A stretch of DNA of 64,000 nucleotides from Kryptolebias marmoratus (Eukaryota; Chordata; Actinopteri; Cyprinodontiformes; Rivulidae): NCBI RefSeq assembly GCF_001649575.2, contig NC_051434.1:13639919-13703918 (forward strand), read 5' to 3'. Of the stretch, positions 55,690 to 64,000 are shown one piece after another. A model generated the notes under the pieces. The model searched no databases, was not told where the DNA came from, and worked only from the letters and a program-made list of their open reading frames with translations. The first letter of the stretch is position 1; the number at the start of each line of letters is the position of its first letter. Both the position numbers and the translations under genes were made by a program.

Positions 55690-55920
55690 CTTGTGTCTGT
55701 GTGAGATCGTTTGTCTGACTGTTAGCAAAATATCTCATGATTCACTGGACAGATTTTAATAAAACTTTCAGGAAGTAATCAATTGATCTACATTTATAAC
55801 TGGTTAACTTTTGGAGTCCACCTAATTCATGGTCGCCACAGCAAATCACCTAAAAAAAACCACAAAAAATGGCTATAAGTTGGTGTAAATTCTCAGTTCA
55901 CACGCTGCATTTTTTGAATT
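55690..55920 (+). repeat. Dispersed repeat (family of 19610-19890)
   Basis: GTTAGCAAAATATCTCATGA, TTTTGGAGTCCACC, TCATGGTCGCCACAGC and CACAAAAAATGGCTATAA align in order with the copy in the wipf3 3' UTR. Confidence 0.65.
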
Positions 55921-57679
55921 GAGAAAACTCATTAAATGAGAAGTGAATGATCTTCAACTACAGATGAGAAGTCCACTTGTTTTGGTTATAAGTCAATCAT
56001 TTTTACAGATATTGTGCTAAAAGTTTGTGTGTTAGTATCTCAGAATTATCCCAAACACATTCTTTGAGCGCTGACAAGATCTTTGTTTTAAACCTTTGCA
56101 CTCAAGGCGGCGGGTGATATGCATTCCTTTAAAGAATGGTAGTTTCATTCCTTGTGGCTTTACGTGTTGCAGGACACACAGGTGCGTTCGCCTCTTTGTG
56201 TGTGAAAACATGTGAGCGTGCCGCCATCTGACTCGTTTTCTACTTCAGATCTGTCACCATATTCTAGCAGAAGGAAGTCACAACAACATCCCAATGCACA
56301 ATAGTCGGGATGGACAGATGAATGAAGGAGGGATGAGCTGAGTGTGTTGCCTAAAAGACGGATGGCCTAATGGATGGATGATTTAAGTGACAAGGAAAAT
56401 GACAGATGTTGCCGAGTAAATGGATAGATTGACAGATCGATGGAGAGGCAGACAGATCCATAAAGATGTAAAGTGACAAAAGCAAAAGGAGAAAGAAAAA
56501 TGAAAGCACGAGAAAGAAGATATCATGTTCAGTCATGAAAAGGAGCAAAACAAAAAATAGCTCTAGAAGTGATTTATCTACAAATTTTAGAGCTCAAGCT
56601 GAAGTTGTGACAGCTTCAAAAAGAAAAGAGCAACAGCAACTCTACGAGAAGGTCTCTTTAAACTGTTCTTCCTGACTAAGTTGTGTGGTTTTATGTAGCT
56701 TTTGCAAAAACAAATGAGCAACACTAAGACAAGTATCAACCAGCACTTCTACTATTTTATTTTATTTTCTATTAGAACAAATCCCTTTCTAAAGAACATC
56801 CATTTAGATGAACACTTTGCCACAACTTCAGTCGAACTTGACATGTTTTCCCCAAACAAAAGCATGTAAGAGATACATGCTTTTGCAGATAGTTTATTTT
56901 GGGAGTGAACTAAATACTGCCAAAACGAACCCTGCATAGAGCCTTTTGTTCCTGAAAGCCTGAAATCATCAAGATTAGACGGTGATACTGAGGGAGATGT
57001 GTGCCAAGAAAACACAAAGATACCATCAACACCTGTCTGCGCTTCTGGCTCTAGGTAACTTTGGTTTGTGGACTAATACTATTTGAGCAAAAATGGTGAA
57101 TAAACTATACATAAACATTCTGTGCAGTTTAGAGTGGCAATGCAAAATTAAATCCTCACAGAAACAAAGTGACTGAATCTGCAGCTGAATCAGTTGAAAC
57201 CTGCTGTTTTTTTATAGTTACTCATCTCAAAGAGGATGCAACATGTCCACTTTTCTATCACTTTCAACAGCTGGACACCAAACAGTGTTATTGCTGGAGA
57301 CAGAAAGTAAGGATGGCTTTGAGGATCATATTTTTAATTCTTAATTGACATTTATTGACAGCTGACTTGACAGCAGTTTCTTTATACTCCATCTCAGGAT
57401 GTCAACATGTGTTGGTGCTACTGGATAAAACCTAAATAATGGTTATTATGAACTTTCTTTGTTAATCCTTTGTTGTTCAGTTTTGTTATGTTTAAAAAAT
57501 GCTGAACTGGTTGCTAAATGACGGTTTTACTGTCAGATCCACCATGAGACCTCTTGAGGCCCATCATAACCCACCTTGGGACCCCTTCTGATTGTTAACC
57601 TGAAATAGTTTTGCTTTACGCCAAGTTTAAAGTCAATCACTGTAAAAAATCAATTAAACTAGCTTTAGCAGCTTTTCGT

Positions 57680-58000
57680 TTTCTTCTTTCTTTCGTCTTT
57701 TTCTTTTATTGAGCTTGTCGCTATGAATGGCAACTGATCATGTAACAGCATGTTTCTGTATCTGTTTGTTTAAAATTGGGTGTGGTCGTAGCTGAGAGTC
57801 ATCCCCAACAGAGACTTGGAGCACTAACAGATCCTGCAAGATCTTTCTTTAAATCTTTGTCAATCTTTGTCTGTTACCAAAATATCTCATGAACAACTGG
57901 ATGGATTTTAATGCAACTCTCAAAAAGTAATCATTGGATACACATCTGCAGATGACTAACTTTTGGAGTCAAGCCAATTCACGATGGCCACCACAGCTAA
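57680..58000 (+). repeat. Dispersed repeat (family of 19610-19890), composite
   Basis: 57775-57855 matches the tail of the family (GGTGTGGTCGTAGCTGAGAG) and 57870-57995 matches its head (CCAAAATATCTCATGAAC, TTTTGGAGTCAAGCC, GATGGCCACCACAGC). Tail before head suggests two adjacent partial copies. The SINE-like copy at 58004 directly follows. Confidence 0.55.
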
Positions 58001-58003
58001 ATT

Positions 58004-58320
58004 CAGTGGTTAGCACTGTAGCTTCGCAGCAAGAAGGTCTCAAACACAAATCCTAATTCACTGGGGTGATGCTGTGTAGAGTTTGCATGTTTTCTCAGTG
58101 AATTTGTGGTTTTTCTTCCAAATTCTGAGAAACAAACCAGAGTGCTTGGAAACAAATTGGAAAACCTGGGTACTCCGGTTTCTTCCTACGCTCTAAAAAC
58201 AGACATGTTGGTTAAGAGGAAACTCTAATTTGATCTTTGGTGTGTGAGTTTGTGCATGTGTGGTTGTTTGTCTCTGGCAACTTGTCCACAGTGTACCCCA
58301 TGTCTCACCTACCGACTACT
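58004..58320 (+). repeat. SINE-like dispersed repeat, most complete copy
   Basis: It starts CAGTGGTTAGCACTGTAGC and has GCAAGAAGGTCTC, AGAGTTTGCATGTTTTCTC, CTGGGTACTCCGGTTTC and the 3' blocks GTGGTTGTTTGTCTC and TTGTCCACAGTGTACCCC. This is the 5' part that the copies at 1-196 and 13668-13872 lack, but it is more mutated. The 5' part could be tRNA-like, but I cannot confirm A and B boxes. Confidence 0.6.
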
Positions 58321-59639
58321 AGGATGAGCACCTAGCAGTAGATAAACATCTCCCAATGATGTGGCAAAACAATATTTCAATATTTTTTTTCCAACAAAAA
58401 TGTCTGAAGGGATTATTTCCACCACACTTTTTTATTGTGTAAATGATAATAAGCTTGGTATCAAAGAATAGAATCAAATAACTCATTTTGGTCATGTAGG
58501 TTCAAGTTTTTTTTATCTTCTTCTTTTTTATTATTTATTAGGAACATCAACTGGTACTGATATTACAGTTTAATAATGAAATTGTTACAACTGGATTTGT
58601 GCAAATGATACTTTCCCCCCCAATTTGTGCACATAAAAGGAATACAACAGACAGAATTGAAGCTCTTTAGGCTTGTTGAACTGCGCAATTCGAGTGAAAA
58701 CTTTGTGAGTCTCTCTCATGTCACTCTGCACTTCACAGCTGTGGGACGCGAGGTGGTGAAAAGTCAAAAGATACAATATAACCTTGCGCACACTTTTCAC
58801 AAACCACCACGTACACACAAGCTCGTGTTTGTGCTGGGCTCGACGCGTACGCTGACCCTTCAGTCTCGTCTGCACACTTTACCAGGTCCTCATTCATTAA
58901 TCTTCATTTCAACACACACTCCGGCTGCCGTCAGCACATATGCTCCCAACAATCACTTCGCACTGTGTATTCTCTTCCTCCACACACATGCAGAAGCACA
59001 CACACACACACAAAACAAGTTCTCAGTGGGTGAGATCTGATTGCTGACACTGATATCAGGTCCCCTCCTGCTGCTGAGCTGTCCATCTGGTTGCCCGATC
59101 CGACGACAGAGTGGGGTCCTCACAGTGGGGCTCCTGTCACTGTGCATTAGGAGCGGGCTGACGGGAGATCTGAGCTGACGTTGGGGATAATATTGGCATC
59201 AAAAGAATCCTTTGGTGCCGGTATCACATAGAGATTGCAACAGGAACACGATGACATCTAAGGTGGCCGGGTCGAGTCGTTTCCAGGCCACAAAGTACCA
59301 CAATGATCCCATGGATGTTTTTCTGGGTTTTTCCAGGGTTTGGGCAACTTTCAAGAGACAAAACCATGTGGTCTGTTTGAGCTAGTAGAAGGAAAGCTCT
59401 AAAATGAAACGCTACATTTAGATTTTATTTCTAAAAGAAATGCTAGTTTATTATTTTTTTTCTCCTCCTGCAGTACTTCTGTGGTGTGTTTCTGAATTAT
59501 GAAGTTTCCAGACATTATGAAGCATGTTGTCACAGCCCACACACACCACACACACACACAGACATAAAGTGCCAATCCACTCAACATTTAAATGTTGCTT
59601 TCAAAGATGTCCAAATAGTTGGAGTCCTGTGTTTGTTTG

Positions 59640-60260
59640 AACTTTGTTTCGTAACAGCGATGACTGAATCCAGTCCTCTCCCAGGTCGTGATTCACGACA
59701 ACAGAGACAAATAAACTCCAAACCTGCATTTTGCAGAGCAAATCAGTGCTGTTGAATGATTCAATCCCACCGTTTATTATGGTTTTTACGCCATGAATTC
59801 CAAATGAGGGCCTGAGCACGAACAGGCATGCAGAAAAACCAGGCACTTACGCTCTGTGTATTTATTGCTCCCACTTTCTGCCAGTAGACTCCTCAATAAA
59901 TCTCCTTGTCTGAAAGATAAATTCAACTTTGACAACGCAGATTTGTCATAAATGAACACAATGCCTAAAAGAAAAAAAAAAAGTTGGATAATTACTTCCC
60001 TCTGTTTTCACATCAGGACCTGTTCATTCACAAATTACATTGAACAGAGAGTGCAGTGTGGGCCGGATTTTTCCCCTCCGTGTACCCAGCTGTGACTTGG
60101 CTGTCAGTGAGACATTTGGCCCGCTGGCTGGTGGGGTGACAGGAAGGTTTAGGTGCTGTAATCAAACTCCCCTTGTTCCTCCAAGGCTCGTTACGATGCT
60201 CAAATTCTGCACTAATTGGCCAGTGAGTCCCACGGCAGTCAAGGACTTGTCTGCCCAGTA
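59640..60260. promoter_or_regulatory. Candidate conserved non-coding region
   Basis: Unique, repeat-free, balanced sequence with homeodomain-type sites: GTTTATTATGG and GGTTTTTACGCC (Hox/Cdx-like, near 59773-59792), TGAATGATTCAATC (near 59753) and ACTAATTGGCC (near 60211). No frame is convincing. The call is inference from composition and motifs only. Confidence 0.2.
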
Positions 60261-60671
60261 ACCCCCCAAAGAGAAACAGAAAGAGGGCAGCATATACCTT
60301 TTAGGTTAATTTTCCACAAGTCCAGAAAAGTGTAAAAAATTCAACATTACCAAAAGAATAAATGACTCACCGACTAACAGGCTAAATATTTGCTTGTATG
60401 CCAGTGGAAGATGTGTGTTTTCATAAAGATTTATCAAGCAAACTGCAGATGGATTTTAAAATTAAATGGATACGGACATGACCAGGCACTAAAGATAATG
60501 AAGTGTAACACATAAAACTGGGTGATGCAACCATGGTTTTTCAATAATTGAAACTGGGAGATGAAGAGTCTACCTTCAGCTGCTCTTTTGTCTCTACTAC
60601 ATCCTCCCTCGTTATTTTTTTCCTCTTCTTCTTCAATCTTCCCTGCTGTCTTTGTTGCCTCCCTTCCAAAG

Positions 60672-60765
60672 GTTTACAGCTCGCAGTTCTTTGTTTCTTG
60701 AACCGTTACCCGAAAGAGCTCCAAACTGATATGTGGTCAGCTGAAGCGTGCTCTTGTGCTGACAG
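60672..60765 (+). other. Orphan internal exon candidate
   Basis: A long pyrimidine tract ending in CCTTCCAAAG precedes 94 bases closed by a consensus donor (GACAG then GTGAGG). One frame is open through it and includes LAVLCFLNRYPKELQTDMW. No neighbouring exon with matching phase was found. No family is recognised. Confidence 0.25.
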
Positions 60766-61264
60766 GTGAGGAATGTTTTCATTCACCTCCATGCCTCTCT
60801 GTGGGTGTCTCCCCCCCTGCTCACACACACAATACACACTTAAACACTCCTTTTTTCCTCCTGCACCTGGGCTCAGCACTTTAGAGATGAAAGGAAAAGG
60901 ACAGCCGAGGACAGAGGATGAGAGGCTGTGAAGAGCCGGAAATATGATCCATCATCAAATTGTTTTTTTTTTTTTTCTTCTTTTCAGCTGAGGAGCACCA
61001 TTCTGCTTTGTTCCTGCAGAGTGTCCCAAAGTCAAAGCAAATCAAAGGAACAGCACGTGTAAGGTCTTCTTTAATAATCTGATAATTAGCTTCTATGCTA
61101 TTAGGTGGACACATTGGTTTGTAGAGAAAAAAAACTGAGAAATGCTGCCATGGTAAAGAAATCAAATCATCTACTTTTAGTTTTCTGAACCTTCAAACTA
61201 GTAAAAATCCTCATATTTACAGAATAACAGTTGCAAGACCAGTAATCAGCTATGGACTTAATGG

Positions 61265-61267
<3 letters not shown>

Positions 61268-61308
<41 letters not shown>
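61268..61308. repeat. (AT)n microsatellite
   Basis: About 20 uninterrupted AT units. Confidence 0.95.
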
Positions 61309-61309
<1 letters not shown>

Positions 61310-61311
<2 letters not shown>

Positions 61312-64000
61312 TATTATTGCTACTTTTACCTGATCGAAACTTAAATTCAAAGGGTTAGGCCTTGTCCACACTAACACAGACATTTTGCAAAGTAAACATT
61401 TTCTGCTGCATTTCCACCTTTCATCAACATCTAAAACTGAGATTTTTACAAATAATTTCCAAAATGGAGCTTTTCTTCAGTTTCATCAACAATCTGTGTG
61501 TCATTTGCAGCAGCAAATTAGGATTTTGCACATCTGTCTAATTCACAAAGCTCTCGCAAAGTGACATTTGCGCTTGTAACTGCACTGCCAACCGAGGAGT
61601 AGTTCTCTGCCCTGGTGCATTTAAAGTGACGTTTTATGCATGCATTTAGAAGAAAACCCACCCAAATTTATGCATGTAACTGCCAAGGCAAAAAGCGGCC
61701 AATTTTCCAAGCTCAGCACTGTTTGGCACTCATAGTTTGTGTCAGATTTTTTCTATTTTCTCAAAGCTAGTGGTATTAACAGATCAGGAGAAAGGACAAA
61801 AAGAGAGAAACAATCTGTTGCACTGATTTTATCATCTCTTTCAGTGATGAGCATCAGATATTGTTGCATCTGCAAAGAAATTGTCAAAATAGTGCATAAA
61901 ATCTCAATATTGCTGATCTACAACCAGAATATGGAACATTACAAATACAGAACATATTTTAACAAACAGTGCTTTACACACAGAACCCAAAGTAATGACA
62001 AAACTTGACATATTTGACCTGATTTTGTCAAATTTACCTGCTGTATGTTTGTTTAATAAAAAATATTATTTACTGTAAGGAAATGGAAAAGTATGCAAAG
62101 AAAAAATAATTTTTGCAATTTTTTCAGGAGAATATATATATTTTTTGAAATAAAGAGAAAAATACTTATAAAATTCTTTAGCATAGTATATGTGAGAGCT
62201 TAATACTGCAACGTAACAACGAGTCAGTGTTACAATATGTAGTAAATGAACTTGTAGCTGATCCGAATTAAATGGCAGGGTTGCTGAATTTGTTGAAACA
62301 GATTTTTTTTACAACAGTTTTACTCAAAAAACATTTAAGTGGCTTAATATTCTGAACAACCTTTAAGAAAGTAATTTTGGTTGTATTTTTAGGGAAAATA
62401 CAAGCAGAGCACTCCAGGATGGATGAAGTTGTGGAAACATCTCACGTGATGATTAAGTAATATCTCTTTAGAGTGTTGTTTGGAAGCACTAAACAAACAG
62501 AAATATATTGCATTATGGTCAGTCTTTTGAAAATAATATGCTGTTACCTAAAGGAAAACAATCATTAGTTTTATTTTCTTCTAAAAGCAATTTCACTGTT
62601 CTTAACTGGAAATAAATTTGAAACTCAAAAGAAAGCAAAATACAGCTTCTCCTGCCAGTTTTCTTTGCTTTGAACAAAGTGTTGGCTTTTGGAGTTGATC
62701 CATATTAAGTGTGATTTTGTTTATGACTGTGAGCCTGATTAATGCACATCTCATGAAGGCTTAGGTTTCTTTCTTTGACCCATTGCCCACCCAGCTGGCA
62801 TCATGGGTAGCTGCTGGCGGAAGAGAGGGATAGTGGGAAAACATGGGGGCCTGGGGCCTGAGTGTCACCATCGCTCAGTGTTCGTCGTCCTTGTTGCCAG
62901 TCCAAGCACACACAAAACACACACACACATATGGAAATGTCCCAGCCATCAGCTTGAATGTGACATCAGAGATCTGACAAAGACAAGCTGGCCCGGCAGT
63001 CCCAGTTTTAACAAGCTCCAGCTGAGGGTGGACATTGTGAGTATGAGTGTGTGTCTGTGTGAGTGTGAGTGTGTTTAGGCTAGCACCCCCTGCGATACAA
63101 GGCCGTCTGTATATGTGTCTACTTCTTCATTTCCTGTTCCTGTGAGGCAGACATTCCTCTCTCAGAACATGGCAGCTCACCACTGGGGGGGCAAATGGGC
63201 CTGCTGTGAGTGAGTGTGTGTTCTTCTTACAAATGGGACTGAAAAGTTATGGAATCAGTCGCACTTGTTGCTGATTAAGACCCTGACTCCACCCTTTAGG
63301 TCTCTCCCTACCTCTGCCTCCCTTCTTCTTCTCAGCTGTGAGTGATTAAGTTGAAGGGAAAGCAGTGGAGGGGTGGAAGGTTGAGAGGAGGAGACAGGGT
63401 ACTCACTCACAGGCTGAGTAATAGCTTCCAGAGATCCATGGACTGCCTGGCTCTGTGCAGCACAAGAGCTAATCAGGAGTGACGGCTCGACCCATTTGGA
63501 CAGTGTAAAGGCGGCCCCGCTCCTGTCAGGAAAAAAGACATGGCACTCCCCCTCCCTTCACAACAGAACCCAAACCGTTGGCCTGCTTGTCCCCCTCTCC
63601 ACAACCATCTGACAGGCAAATGTTGGCTAAGGAAGAAGAAGAAACATGAAAAACTGAGACTAATTCAGGCAGATTTGAGATTGAGAAAGGCAAGCCAGAG
63701 AACAGCACACAGGGAGATCCATGAAAGGCTAGTGTACAGTTGAGTGGTTCATGCGGCGTGCTGGTTTCATGTTTATGCGTGCCTCAGTGTCAGACTGACT
63801 GTGGGTGTTTAATGGAACTTCGGAGCTGCTGGGGGAAACCCATCATGTTCATTTAACAGTACAGATCTCAGGAAAGGCAATACCGAGGTTACCGTGTGTG
63901 CGCAGATGTGCGTGCTGCGCATGCTGTATGTGTGCAACTGCGAGGGCCACGACGCGGTCTGCTGATTCGTGCTGTTTCCACGGCGATTGGTTTCCATCAC
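61310..64000. other. Gene-free right end of window
   Basis: No known gene, RNA or complete mobile element is recognised. 61310-62700 is AT-rich; 62750-64000 is more GC-balanced, with CA/TG runs near 62915 and 63040. Confidence 0.35.

Noticed and set aside
58627..59040. 137-codon plus-strand open frame
   Set aside because: Rich in His-Thr from CA repeats near its end, no splice or promoter support, no family resemblance.
39300..64000. mir-148 precursor, expected near npvf from mammalian order
   Set aside because: I looked for the mature sequence and its reverse complement by eye and did not find it.

Overview
The window is vertebrate nuclear DNA, almost certainly from a percomorph teleost fish. 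The evidence is intron-rich genes with GT/AG junctions, short teleost-style introns, fish-type LPXRFamide peptides in the npvf precursor, and decayed fish-type repeats (Tc1-like, hAT-like MITEs, a LINE relic, SINE-like copies ending in a TGGA-type tail). I cannot name the species. Two runs of N (12552-12757 and 13609-13617) show it is a draft assembly. Five genes are recognised with confidence. I assembled them by hand from splice sites and reading phase; wipf3 is broken by the first gap.

Layout. 1-7.5 kb is intergenic, with repeats, two GC-rich open stretches of unknown status and a duplicated ISRE-like element. prr15 (+) has its whole coding sequence in one exon at 8.4-8.8 kb behind a likely spliced 5' leader. 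wipf3 (+, 12.5-19.25 kb) encodes a proline-rich actin/N-WASP partner, and its start exon runs into the large gap. fkbp14 (-, 20.9-23.65 kb, 4 exons) is an ER prolyl isomerase ending in HDEL. colq (-, 24.6-31.1 kb, 17 exons) is the collagen tail of acetylcholinesterase. cycs (-, 33.4-35.0 kb, 2 coding exons) is a cytochrome c with unusual substitutions. npvf (-, 38.25-39.2 kb) is the RFamide precursor. From 39.3 to 64 kb I recognise no known gene.

The order prr15-wipf3-fkbp14 and cycs-npvf matches the human 7p14-p15 neighbourhood. colq lies between these two blocks, whereas human COLQ is on chromosome 3p. The genes are unrelated in function and do not form an operon-like unit. wipf3 and fkbp14 are tail to tail; fkbp14, colq, cycs and npvf all read on the minus strand.

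The best leads for something undescribed lie in the right-hand 25 kb. One is a candidate spliced small gene (TATA box at 46974, exon at 48045-48100, terminal exon from 48804) with a continuous 66-residue frame whose stop codon lies inside the poly(A) signal. The others are a possible terminal exon with a cysteine-rich frame at 44.94-45.1 kb, and an orphan exon at 60.67-60.77 kb with good splice sites. All three need RNA evidence. Nothing in the window resembles a defence system, gene cluster or other dramatic novelty.
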